Virus record (IMG/VR): IMGVR_UViG_3300046655_001018
Span: 1 to 38,913 of that record
DNA from: a virus
DNA length: 38,913 nucleotides
Strand: one strand, 5' to 3'
Below are positions 24,372 through 31,504 of the stretch, piece after piece. Every line of letters starts with the position of its first letter. Within the stretch, counting starts at the first letter, position 1. The notes under the pieces were generated by a model. The model saw nothing but the letters and a program-made list of their open reading frames with translations, was not told the DNA's origin and did no database searches. Made by a program: the position numbers and the translations under genes.

Positions 24372-24782
24372 ATGGATAAATTAATTGTTAAATTTGAAGG
24401 TAAAGAAGAACCAACAGTATATAATATTGTTACTTTTCTTAAAAATAAATCAAAATCAAAAGAAGTATTATTTAGTAATGTTCAAGATTTGATTAGACAC
24501 CCTTTAACTGAATGGCATGAAATAGTACATGCTGAAGTAACTCGTGGTGAAGGTGATGGTGAATCAAAACCATATGAATCCAAATATGAAAAAGAAAATA
24601 TAGCATTACCTAAAGAAATGGCTAAAGAAATTGTTGAGGTAGCTACTTCACTTAAAGGTTGTACTATTGATTTTGTTAATAGATGTAATAAAGTATTAAA
24701 TTTTGATTTACATGAAAAACTAAATAATAAATACGGATTTACAGGTGCTAAACGTTTATATAATATATTTAAATTAAATTAA
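24372..24782 (+). CDS. Hypothetical protein
   Basis: The 136-residue product has a KLIVKFEGKEEPTVYNIVTFL start and ALPKEMAKEIVEVATSLKGCTIDFVNRCNKVL helices. The GEGDGESKPYESKYEKEN stretch is polar, perhaps a flexible loop. Family unknown. It is in the operon of the SWIM protein. Confidence 0.78.
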   Translation: MDKLIVKFEGKEEPTVYNIVTFLKNKSKSKEVLFSNVQDLIRHPLTEWHEIVHAEVTRGEGDGESKPYESKYEKENIALPKEMAKEIVEVATSLKGCTIDFVNRCNKVLNFDLHEKLNNKYGFTGAKRLYNIFKLN

Positions 24783-24784
24783 TT

Positions 24785-25168
24785 ATGGCTGAAAATAGAG
24801 GTAGACCAAGTGAAAATGTAGTTAAACTTACAAAATGGAATCTAGATACAGATGATTCTATATGGAAATATGATATGGATAAGTCAACCAATGGCCCTTA
24901 TTCAGTAGAACAAAAATTTCAAGCTGGAAGTAAACCAAAGAAGCTTAAAATTGACCAAAAATCCTATGGTAAACATCCTGTAGTGATGGTATTTAAAACA
25001 TCAAATCGTTCTAATGCTAAAACCAAAATTAAAGTATTTAATAAAAATATAGATTATATTTTAAGTGCCAAAAAGTTACCTGGTGTACCTGAGAAGGCAG
25101 AAATAATTGGTTTAGCTGTTGGTAAATCATTTATATCTAAATATAAACAAAAATATAATTTAGCTTAA
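24785..25168 (+). CDS. Hypothetical protein
   Basis: This 127-residue basic protein starts RGRPSENVVKLTKWNLD, which has an RGRP AT-hook-like patch, though one copy alone is weak evidence for DNA binding. The middle has VVMVFKTSNRSNAKTKIKVF. No family recognised. Confidence 0.75.
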   Translation: MAENRGRPSENVVKLTKWNLDTDDSIWKYDMDKSTNGPYSVEQKFQAGSKPKKLKIDQKSYGKHPVVMVFKTSNRSNAKTKIKVFNKNIDYILSAKKLPGVPEKAEIIGLAVGKSFISKYKQKYNLA

Positions 25169-25211
25169 TCTTTATATATTTATAACAAAATATTAATCAA
25201 TTAATTATCAA

Positions 25212-25493
25212 ATGAAAACAATTTTAATTATTTTAGTTTTATTAGTAGCAGCAGCTGCAGTATATTATTTCGGATTTTATAAAAAAGGAAAAATTAATGA
25301 TCGCGATGGTGATTTTATTCCTGATGAAGTAGAAGATGCAGTTGAGGATGTAAAAGAAGTTGCTAAAGAAGTAAAACGCAGAGCCAAAAACGTTAAAAAA
25401 GAACTTAAAGACGTAGTAGAACAATCTAAAGATGTAGTTGATGCTGCAAAGGGTAAAAAACGTAGGGGTAGAAAACCAAAATCTAAAAAATAA
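25212..25493 (+). CDS. Membrane-anchored protein with acidic loop and basic tail
   Basis: The 93-residue protein has one transmembrane segment at about 3-21 (TILIILVLLVAAAAVYYFG). An acidic stretch follows, NDRDGDFIPDEVED, similar to EF-hand or thrombospondin-3 calcium loops (DxDxDxxxDxxE). A long charged helix and a KKRRGRKPKSKK tail complete it. It may tether something, possibly DNA, at the membrane. It ends in TAATG with the next gene. Confidence 0.75.
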   Translation: MKTILIILVLLVAAAAVYYFGFYKKGKINDRDGDFIPDEVEDAVEDVKEVAKEVKRRAKNVKKELKDVVEQSKDVVDAAKGKKRRGRKPKSKK

Positions 25494-26419
25494 TGAGCAA
25501 ATATAATTTAATAGACATTTACGAGCAATACCAAATTGGTTCAGGTTGGACCACAGATTTTGATTATGATGGAATGTTAATGGCTGGGCTAAAAGCAGGA
25601 GTTGATACTGATATTGAAATCCTAAAGAAAATGTCTGATGATTTTGAAGATGTTAACTATCATAGAGAAAATAACCACTTACAAAATGCTATTGAGGCGT
25701 TAGAAGATGGTGCTACTAAAGAAGCAGCTATGTTTTTTGGAGATTTTCATGCTGAAATTAAACAAACTATTAAAGACCAAGGTATGGATATTGAACCAAC
25801 AGTAGGACAATTTATGGCTTCTAAAATGGAAGAGGGTGAAGATAAAGAACCTAGAGATGGAGTTAAAAGTGCTGCATCTAAATTAGGAATAAAACCAAAG
25901 CACGTAAAAGAAGTATCTTCACGTGAAGGTTCTCGTATTGAAGGTTTACTTAGTATTCCATTAAAATCTAAATTCTTAGAAGCATTTCAAGATTTATATT
26001 TTGATTTAGTTGAAGAAGATCCATTCATGGCTGAAGATGTAGTTGATCATTTAGGTATTGAAATGTTAAAACATTTAGATGCTATTCAAGCTCAAGGTGA
26101 TAAACTAGCTGGTGTAAATACAGATGCTGACTTTGAAAGAGAGCAAAGAGCACAATTAGATATGAGAGAAGAAGAATCAATAAATGAAGAATTAGCTCCT
26201 ACTGGAATTGCAATATCACAAAAACAACTTGATGACCTTGAAAAACTTGGAGCAATTTCAGGATTAGAAGTAATTGTTCAAGACAAAGATGGATCAAACG
26301 TGAGAAAAGTAGATTATACTTTAACTAATACAAACTTTGAAAAAGGTGATGATGATTATGATTATCTAGAAGAAGGTCTAAAAGAACACTTCGGTCGTTT
26401 CATGAAAGATTATCAATAA
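25493..26419 (+). CDS. Hypothetical acidic phage protein
   Basis: The 308-residue protein is acidic and mainly helical, with two D/E-rich areas (MEEGEDKEPRDGVK and EKGDDDYDYLEEG). Between them lies a basic-neutral block with IKPKHVKEVSSREGSRIEGLLSIPL. Its size and composition would suit a structural or scaffold protein, but I cannot assign it. It is the last gene before a clear terminator. Confidence 0.8.
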   Translation: MSKYNLIDIYEQYQIGSGWTTDFDYDGMLMAGLKAGVDTDIEILKKMSDDFEDVNYHRENNHLQNAIEALEDGATKEAAMFFGDFHAEIKQTIKDQGMDIEPTVGQFMASKMEEGEDKEPRDGVKSAASKLGIKPKHVKEVSSREGSRIEGLLSIPLKSKFLEAFQDLYFDLVEEDPFMAEDVVDHLGIEMLKHLDAIQAQGDKLAGVNTDADFEREQRAQLDMREEESINEELAPTGIAISQKQLDDLEKLGAISGLEVIVQDKDGSNVRKVDYTLTNTNFEKGDDDYDYLEEGLKEHFGRFMKDYQ

Positions 26420-26444
26420 AATAATTTAAAATAGATTAAAGATA

Positions 26445-26478
26445 ATGCGGTATCCATTTGGTTACCGCATTTTTTTTT
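26445..26478 (+). terminator. Rho-independent terminator, overlapping the next promoter
   Basis: ATGCGGTA at 26445-26452 pairs perfectly with TACCGCAT at 26463-26470, with an added inner CC/GG pairing, followed directly by a run of nine T. It follows the gene ending at 26419. The TTTG in its loop (26457-26460) is also the -33 box of the next promoter. Confidence 0.92.
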
Positions 26479-26488
26479 CGTATATTTA
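26457..26488 (+). promoter_or_regulatory. Bacteroidetes-type promoter, -33 box inside terminator loop
   Basis: TTTG at 26457-26460, 20 nt, then TATATTTA at 26481-26488. The leader to the ATG at 26527 is 38 nt, with TGTTGAT, TTAAGT, CATTAAA and AATAAAGGTT in the same order as in the leader after the promoter at 33557. Confidence 0.85.
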
Positions 26489-26526
26489 CCATGTTGATAA
26501 TTAAGTCAACGCATTAAATAAAGGTT

Positions 26527-26673
26527 ATGAACGAACAATTTATTAAAGCAATTACAATTGCAATTGACAAAAAAATGATTACTGCCGACCAAGGGTTTGA
26601 GATCATTAGAGAGCAAAGTACTGAGCGTACTAGTGTTATTAACGAAACTATAGGTTTCAACCAAAAAAGATAG
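26527..26673 (+). CDS. Small hypothetical protein
   Basis: This 48-residue frame starts after AAAGGTT, directly downstream of a strong promoter and terminator. The product (FIKAITIAIDKKMITADQGF and EIIREQSTERTSVINETIG) looks helical. No family recognised. It is 2 nt from the next gene. Confidence 0.68.
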   Translation: MNEQFIKAITIAIDKKMITADQGFEIIREQSTERTSVINETIGFNQKR

Positions 26674-26675
26674 TT

Positions 26676-26963
26676 ATGAAAACATTTGACGATTTAAAAT
26701 TTACAAAACATAAAGTTACTAAAAAAGCTATTATGGCATCACTTGAACTTAAACCTAATGTGTTTATATCAGTAGTTGCAGGTGAAGGAATGTACAGTAC
26801 ATCTAGAAAAGGTGTTAGAGCCGAATGTACTAAAGTTGAAGATGCTTCTTCATTTGAAGTTGCCATCATAGATGAAAATTTACCTGATGATGAGCAGCAA
26901 TGGGATGTTAATGGTTGGCAAACTAGAGAAGATATTAATAAATTAATAATTGAGAACTCATGA
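26676..26963 (+). CDS. Hypothetical protein
   Basis: The 95-residue product starts KTFDDLKFTKHKV. The VFISVVAGEGMYSTSRKG segment is probably a beta-strand pair, and the acidic C-terminal half has DDEQQWDVNGWQTREDIN. Overlaps the next gene by 4 nt (ATGA). Function unknown. Confidence 0.75.
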   Translation: MKTFDDLKFTKHKVTKKAIMASLELKPNVFISVVAGEGMYSTSRKGVRAECTKVEDASSFEVAIIDENLPDDEQQWDVNGWQTREDINKLIIENS

Positions 26964-27196
26964 GTAAAGATAAAAGATATGTAGTGACAATGGATATGTA
27001 TGTTTATGCTGATAGTGATTATATGGCTAAGAAACGTGCACATGATTTAAAATTATCAATTGAGAATAGACGCCATTCAGATCAGGTTACAGTAACTGAA
27101 ATTGGTGAGCAACCATTTGCTTCTATGGAATATAGAAAATTAGGTAGTCCAACATTCCATCCTAAAGATTGGAATAACGAACCGTTACCATTTTAA
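26960..27196 (+). CDS. Hypothetical protein
   Basis: The 78-residue product, YVVTMDMYVYADSDYMAKK at the start, has the look of a small alpha/beta domain; the tail is rich in P, W and F. It is coupled by ATGA to the preceding gene. Family unknown. Confidence 0.72.
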   Translation: MSKDKRYVVTMDMYVYADSDYMAKKRAHDLKLSIENRRHSDQVTVTEIGEQPFASMEYRKLGSPTFHPKDWNNEPLPF

Positions 27197-27197
27197 T

Positions 27198-27338
27198 ATG
27201 AAAAAAGGAGACTGGGTTATATTTGAAAATCAAAGAAAAAAATGTTTTGGTATACATTTTAATAATAATGTTTTAATAAAAATGAATGGTAACTTAGTAC
27301 AAGTACCACAAGAAAAAATAAGGTTATGGCAAAAATAA
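27198..27338 (+). CDS. Small hypothetical protein
   Basis: A 46-residue frame that starts MKKGDWVIFENQRKKCFGIH and ends VPQEKIRLWQK. This reads as a small SH3-like barrel of alternating strands. It overlaps the next gene by 13 nt. No family assignment. Confidence 0.6.
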   Translation: MKKGDWVIFENQRKKCFGIHFNNNVLIKMNGNLVQVPQEKIRLWQK

Positions 27339-27556
27339 AAAAACAAGTTTTACATTATTGCTTGGATCAGGCAAAAAGTTTTTATAAATTGGGTGAACGT
27401 GATAAAGCAAGAGACTATTGTGATATGGGAATTGGTTATGTAGCTGCAAAAAAAGAAGATGGTTGGGACGGAGAAGACCTAATTGAAGACGTTAAAATTA
27501 ACTTATGGTTAGAACGTTTTTGGATGTTTTTAGAAAATAAAAATTTAATGTTGTGA
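27326..27556 (+). CDS. Hypothetical helical protein
   Basis: In this 76-residue product the segment LHYCLDQAKSFYKLGERDKARDYCDMGIGYV resembles a single TPR-like helix pair. Only one repeat is seen, so a TPR call would be weak. The start is preceded by AAGGTT. The stop overlaps a GTG start for the next gene. Confidence 0.7.
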   Translation: MAKIKKQVLHYCLDQAKSFYKLGERDKARDYCDMGIGYVAAKKEDGWDGEDLIEDVKINLWLERFWMFLENKNLML

Positions 27557-27705
27557 GTAGAATAGAAGAATTAGTATATAGTGCCCATGAACATGGTAAA
27601 CGAACTGACTTATTTGATAAGGTTACTAGAATCAAAACCCAAAACCCAAATATGAAATTAGAGGAGGTTTATGATAGAGCATACCAACAAGTAATGAATA
27701 CGTAG
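27553..27705 (+). CDS. Small hypothetical protein, GTG start
   Basis: A GTG at 27553 overlaps the previous stop (GTGA) and opens a 50-residue frame: SRIEELVYSAHEHGKRTDLF, then DKVTRIKTQNPNMKLEEVYDR and AYQQVMNT. It is polar and helical, and ends 2 nt before the methylglyoxal synthase gene. Confidence 0.6.
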   Translation: MSRIEELVYSAHEHGKRTDLFDKVTRIKTQNPNMKLEEVYDRAYQQVMNT

Positions 27706-27707
27706 AT

Positions 27708-28082
27708 ATGAAGTTTGCATTAATAGCACATGATAACAAGAAAGCAGATATGGTAGCTTTCGTATCAAAAAGATTACCATTCTTTAATAGAAAGGATGTA
27801 CAAATTGTTACTACTGGGACCACAGGTAAAAAAGTTAAACATGCAGGAATAAAGGATGTTGAGACTGTTAATTCTGGTCCCATAGGTGGAGATGCTGAAA
27901 TTGCTGCTATGGTGGTAAGAGGAGAAATTACCGCAGTATTATTTATGAGAGACCCACTCGATAAACACCCTCATGACGTTGATATTAATATGTTAATGAG
28001 ACTCTGTGACGTTCATGATATTCCCCTCGCTACTAATTATAGAACAGCAAGTATATTAATTAAATGGTTTAAAAATAAATGA
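27708..28082 (+). CDS. mgsA: Methylglyoxal synthase
   Basis: MgsA converts dihydroxyacetone phosphate to methylglyoxal and phosphate. This 124-residue protein shows the family set: IAHDNKK at 6-12 with His8, TTGTTG at 35-40, SGPIGGD at 56-62, DPL at 82-84, and PHDVD at 88-92. D62, D82, H89 and D92 match E. coli D71, D91, H98 and D101 with a constant offset of nine. It is shorter than E. coli MgsA (152): the C-terminal region after ATNYRTAS is reduced, so the Arg near the E. coli C-terminus has no clear counterpart. It sits among tiny phage genes and overlaps the next by ATGA. Confidence 0.92.
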   Translation: MKFALIAHDNKKADMVAFVSKRLPFFNRKDVQIVTTGTTGKKVKHAGIKDVETVNSGPIGGDAEIAAMVVRGEITAVLFMRDPLDKHPHDVDINMLMRLCDVHDIPLATNYRTASILIKWFKNK

Positions 28083-28438
28083 AAATAAATAGTCTATTTA
28101 TAGGGTTAACATTATTTTGTATTGCTCATATACTTACTTTCTACCAACTTAATGGTCAGTTTTTAAAAACAACAGATTGGTTTAAAAAGAATGAATTTAT
28201 TGTAGCAGCATTTGGAATTATATTATCTTTTTTTTATATTTGGGGAACTAAATATACTGTACAAGGTATGGATGGGCTATTATGGCCTGCTCGTTTTATT
28301 GGGTTTGGAATAGGAATGGTATTTTATGCTTTATTAGTTAATTACCATTTTAATGAAGGTATTAGTACTAAAACTTGGATTAGCTTACTATTATCAGTTT
28401 TATTAATTTGTATACAAGTATTATGGAAAAACAAATAG
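28079..28438 (+). CDS. Small integral membrane protein, about four helices
   Basis: The 119-residue product has hydrophobic segments near 6-25, 40-57, 68-88 and 100-116. The size and four-helix layout recall small multidrug-type transporters, but no signature is visible, so I leave the role open. It follows methylglyoxal synthase by ATGA overlap and may belong functionally with it. Confidence 0.75.
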   Translation: MKINSLFIGLTLFCIAHILTFYQLNGQFLKTTDWFKKNEFIVAAFGIILSFFYIWGTKYTVQGMDGLLWPARFIGFGIGMVFYALLVNYHFNEGISTKTWISLLLSVLLICIQVLWKNK

Positions 28439-29070
28439 ATATAAATTTTACGTTAGTACAAGGATTATTTTATTCATGTCATACTTTAGAAATAGACCAT
28501 GATTCTATAGTTGAAGAAGTGATAGAAGCTCGGGAGTTTCCTGATAGGTATCCTATGTCTAAAAAATTTAGAGATGACTCATTCCAAAGAGGAGAAATTC
28601 ACCATACTTTTTACGAAGATACAAATATGTACGATAAAACGGTTCAAAAATTATTACCTCCTATTCAAAATCTAATAGATACTATATTTGGAGGAAATAG
28701 ATTAATGTTTGAAGAAGTATGGGGTCATATAATCCCTCCAGGTGATCAAACTATGGTCCATAATCATGGGAGTAATTTTAAAATCCCAGGATTATCATTT
28801 GCTTATTATCCTCACGTAGTTCCAGAGGGGGGTAATATATATTTTTTAGCTGAGGTTAATGGTAGTAAAACCACATATGAGCATGAAATAAAGAAAGGAG
28901 ATTTATTATTTTTCTCCCAAGAACTATGGCATTACACTCCTAGAAATGGATCAAACCAAAATAGGGTAACAGTTAGTGGGAATTTATTTGGTACTGCTCC
29001 TTTTTACCAAGAATTACAACAAGATAGCTATGCAAATAACCCGTATTGGAACTATGCTGGTAGGCCTTAA
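28423..29070 (+). CDS. 2-oxoglutarate/Fe(II) oxygenase-like protein
   Basis: I choose the ATG at 28423; an ATG at 28408 would extend further into the previous gene. The 215-residue protein has MVHNHGSNF with H113/H115, a GLSFAYYPHVVPEGGNIYF strand region, GDLLFFSQELWHYTPRNG with H170, and R181 in NRVTVSGNL. The spacing of distal His and Arg is that of the jelly-roll core of 2OG-Fe(II) oxygenases. It might hydroxylate a protein, nucleotide or sugar. Confidence 0.74.
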   Translation: MEKQIDINFTLVQGLFYSCHTLEIDHDSIVEEVIEAREFPDRYPMSKKFRDDSFQRGEIHHTFYEDTNMYDKTVQKLLPPIQNLIDTIFGGNRLMFEEVWGHIIPPGDQTMVHNHGSNFKIPGLSFAYYPHVVPEGGNIYFLAEVNGSKTTYEHEIKKGDLLFFSQELWHYTPRNGSNQNRVTVSGNLFGTAPFYQELQQDSYANNPYWNYAGRP

Positions 29071-29106
29071 AAAAATAAATTATTTTAAATCTAAAAATCA
29101 AAAGTT

Positions 29107-29277
29107 ATGAAGCAATTTTTTACAAACTGGTATCCGATTATTATAGCATTTATTTGTATGTGTTATTCAATTGGATTAGGACTAACTGGCAATACAGCTG
29201 AAGCACAATACTCAGCTCATTGGCCAGGTACAATTTTATTATTCGCAATAGCAATTAGACAAATACGAGGAAGATGA
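29107..29277 (+). CDS. Small membrane protein
   Basis: A 56-residue frame with two hydrophobic segments (IIIAFICMCYSIGLGL and PGTILLFAIAI). It overlaps the next membrane gene by ATGA. No family recognised. It could be part of a lysis or membrane remodelling set with its neighbours, by position only. Confidence 0.65.
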   Translation: MKQFFTNWYPIIIAFICMCYSIGLGLTGNTAEAQYSAHWPGTILLFAIAIRQIRGR

Positions 29278-29459
29278 GTATAGCAATGTTTATAGTAGGG
29301 TTTTTTATATTTGCAGTTTACGTAGGATTCTTAATATGGAATATATTTTATAATGCCCGTAAAAATAGAGAAGAAAATTATCCAAACTACTATGCTAGGC
29401 ATGGATACCCACATAAAAGAGTTAGTAGAATGAAGAACAAAAAAGAGGATGTAAAGTGA
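29274..29459 (+). CDS. Small membrane protein
   Basis: This 61-residue product has one N-terminal transmembrane helix (about 4-24) followed by a basic, Tyr- and Asn-rich cytoplasmic-type tail. Overlaps genes on both sides by 4 nt. Unknown family. Confidence 0.68.
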   Translation: MSIAMFIVGFFIFAVYVGFLIWNIFYNARKNREENYPNYYARHGYPHKRVSRMKNKKEDVK

Positions 29460-29728
29460 GTTTTATTATTGGTTTCAGTTTTATTATTTTATTAGCTATA
29501 TTTACAATTGTACTTTGGTTAATATCTAAACGCTTACCTCAAGAATTTATTTTATCTACTGTAATATTTATGATGGTAGGAGATGGAGTATTAGTAGGTT
29601 TATGGTATTATGGGTTATTAGAAATAGTAGAATCAATTAAACAATTTAGATTAGGAATAGCAGGAGCATTTTGTGTGAGTGCTATGGGCCGATCAATTTA
29701 TTTTTTACTACAGAATGAAAAAGTGTAA
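29456..29728 (+). CDS. Small membrane protein, GTG start
   Basis: The 90-residue product starts at GTG, whose GTGA overlaps the previous stop. Three hydrophobic segments are seen (about 3-22, 32-53, 65-84). A holin-like role would fit size and topology but there is no sequence evidence for it. Confidence 0.7.
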   Translation: MSFIIGFSFIILLAIFTIVLWLISKRLPQEFILSTVIFMMVGDGVLVGLWYYGLLEIVESIKQFRLGIAGAFCVSAMGRSIYFLLQNEKV

Positions 29729-30059
29729 CATTTGTAAAGAGCAAAGATCCGATTGGATGTTTAAAAACAATAAGAAGAAAACATGCCGCAAATGCGAGTA
29801 TAGATGGTGGCGTAATATTCTTCGAATGATGGTTAGGGATAGACGCTTAACACCCCTTGAAAGATTAGGCACTAGAGTTGGATATATGGGTGTAGGTTTT
29901 CTTATTGCGGGACAATGGACAATTAATCCCGTATTGTATATGTTGGGATTCACCTGTGTGTTAATTCAGGTTAGTATAAGAAGACAATGGAATCTAGTAG
30001 TATTACAATTAAATGGTTTAATAGCCTGGACGATACATTTTATAAATTCATTATCATGA
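29715..30059 (+). CDS. Zinc-finger membrane protein
   Basis: I place the start at 29715 rather than 29679 to limit overlap. The 114-residue product opens with KKCNICKEQRSDWMFKNN then KKKTCRKCEYRWW, a CxxC...CxxC zinc ribbon. Two hydrophobic segments follow (YMGVGFLIAGQWTINPVLYM and later). Such a soluble ribbon plus membrane segments suggests a membrane-attached protein of unknown role. Confidence 0.68.
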   Translation: MKKCNICKEQRSDWMFKNNKKKTCRKCEYRWWRNILRMMVRDRRLTPLERLGTRVGYMGVGFLIAGQWTINPVLYMLGFTCVLIQVSIRRQWNLVVLQLNGLIAWTIHFINSLS

Positions 30060-30199
30060 CACAAGAAGAAAAAAAAATCAAAGCTACTGAGCTAAGTAAA
30101 CAAATTTTAGAATTAAAAAAATTAGGTTCAACTGTTGCTACTAAAAAAACAATTCAAGGTTTACAGCAACAATTAGATAAACTAAATTATGCAACATAA
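30056..30199 (+). CDS. Small helical hypothetical protein
   Basis: The ATG at 30056 overlaps the preceding stop (ATGA) and gives 47 residues; an earlier in-frame ATG at 29987 would run through the previous gene. The product is a charged helix or coiled coil (EEKKIKATELSKQILELKK, QGLQQQLDKL). Confidence 0.6.
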   Translation: MTQEEKKIKATELSKQILELKKLGSTVATKKTIQGLQQQLDKLNYAT

Positions 30200-30422
30200 G
30201 ATTGATTTACATGGTTTATCTCATGACCAAGCAATTTCTAAAGCAGAATTATTTTTAATTGGAGCATCATTTGATAAAAATATGCATGTGGAGATAATAA
30301 CAGGAAAGTCTGGTAATATGAAAGAAAATATAATTAAAGAAATACTTGACCCCTATAAATTTGATTATTATATTCCACCACATAATACAGGCATGATAAT
30401 AGTTACACAAAATGAATTATAG
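30189..30422 (+). CDS. Smr-domain protein
   Basis: The 77-residue protein is essentially one Smr (small MutS-related) domain: IDLHGLSHDQAISKAELFL at 5-23, then VEIITGKSGNMKENIIKEIL, and a C-terminal strand. Smr domains nick DNA or cleave RNA. Here the family's HGxGxG motif appears as TGKSGN, so catalysis is uncertain. Confidence 0.85.
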   Translation: MQHKIDLHGLSHDQAISKAELFLIGASFDKNMHVEIITGKSGNMKENIIKEILDPYKFDYYIPPHNTGMIIVTQNEL

Positions 30423-31278
30423 TTTACCAAATTTTTTGATAATAGGAGTAATGAAAGGGGGAACTACCTCTTTAAATATTGCTTTGGCTCAAGGTAAAGA
30501 TAGATTTACAGTTAAAGCTAATACTAAACAAGAAACATTTAATTCCAATCCAGATATAAACCCAAATATGTTTATTGGGGGGATGGGTGCCTTAAATCAT
30601 AAAGAATTAGATTTTTTCTCTAAAGATAAAAATTATAAACATGGGATTGATATATATAAAAGATTCTTTGATGTTAATAATTCAGAAACTTGTACCCCAA
30701 ATCCTATATTAATAGGGGAATGTAGTCCTAGTTATTTTACTTTAGATGAGTACCCAGGGGATATTATAAGTAGAATTCAAAGATATTTACCAGATATTAA
30801 AATTATTTTAAGTTTAAGAGACCCTATTGAAAGAGCCTATTCCCACTTTATTCATATGAATAGAAATAATTGGCATTATGATAATCTTTATAAAAATAAA
30901 ACTTTTAGAGAAATAGTAATGGAGGGATGGAAACACAAATCACCTAATTATGTAATAACCAGATCATTTTACTCTAAAAATTTACTAAAATATAAATCAG
31001 CATTTGGTGATAACCTATTTGTAACTACACAAGAAAATCTTTTAAATGATCCAGTGTTTGAATTAAATAAAATATATGATTTTTTAGGTGTAAATAAACC
31101 CCCATATGAGGATAAACAATTTAAAGCAAATAGAAACATTGATCATAATCCTGATTATTCTATAAAAAATATGGATAAGGAAATAAAGGAATATTTAAGA
31201 GAATTATTTAGATCAGATGTAACTCAAACCGTAAAATTATTACCTCAAGTAGATTTTAGTTATTGGAATAAATATTAA
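30412..31278 (+). CDS. PAPS-dependent sulfotransferase
   Basis: The 288-residue enzyme has the 5'-phosphosulfate-binding loop IIGVMKGGTTSL (10-21). The 3'-phosphate-binding site is R136 and S144 in SLRDPIERAYSHF. FLGV near 215-225 is also typical. It would move sulfate from PAPS to a hydroxyl, most likely on a sugar given the nearby glycosyltransferases, though a host small molecule or protein is possible. Confidence 0.91.
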   Translation: MNYSLPNFLIIGVMKGGTTSLNIALAQGKDRFTVKANTKQETFNSNPDINPNMFIGGMGALNHKELDFFSKDKNYKHGIDIYKRFFDVNNSETCTPNPILIGECSPSYFTLDEYPGDIISRIQRYLPDIKIILSLRDPIERAYSHFIHMNRNNWHYDNLYKNKTFREIVMEGWKHKSPNYVITRSFYSKNLLKYKSAFGDNLFVTTQENLLNDPVFELNKIYDFLGVNKPPYEDKQFKANRNIDHNPDYSIKNMDKEIKEYLRELFRSDVTQTVKLLPQVDFSYWNKY

Positions 31279-31280
31279 TT

Positions 31281-31493
31281 ATGACTTTATACCCTAACAT
31301 AGTTTATAATAATGGCATAGCATATAAAATACTTACTATAATACCAATGCATAATTTTGCTGATAAAAATGGTAATATAAATAAACAAGTATTAGGGATG
31401 TATGTACATGAAAAAGGTGGGGATCATGTATTACAAAGACAAGACAAATTTTTAATTTGTGAAACAATAGAAGAAGCAAAAATAATAAATTAA
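31281..31493 (+). CDS. Hypothetical protein
   Basis: The 70-residue product, with PNIVYNNGIAYKILTIIPMHN and QDKFLICETIEEAK segments, looks like a small alpha/beta domain. It is tightly placed between the sulfotransferase and glycosyltransferase genes. Unknown family. Confidence 0.7.
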   Translation: MTLYPNIVYNNGIAYKILTIIPMHNFADKNGNINKQVLGMYVHEKGGDHVLQRQDKFLICETIEEAKIIN

Positions 31494-31504
31494 ATATTTT
31501 ATAT

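Noticed and set aside
25175-25182. TATATTTA before the membrane-anchored protein at 25212
   Set aside because: The -7 box is exact but no TTTG stands 19-21 nt upstream, and in such AT-rich DNA the box alone is expected by chance. Kept only as a weak possibility.
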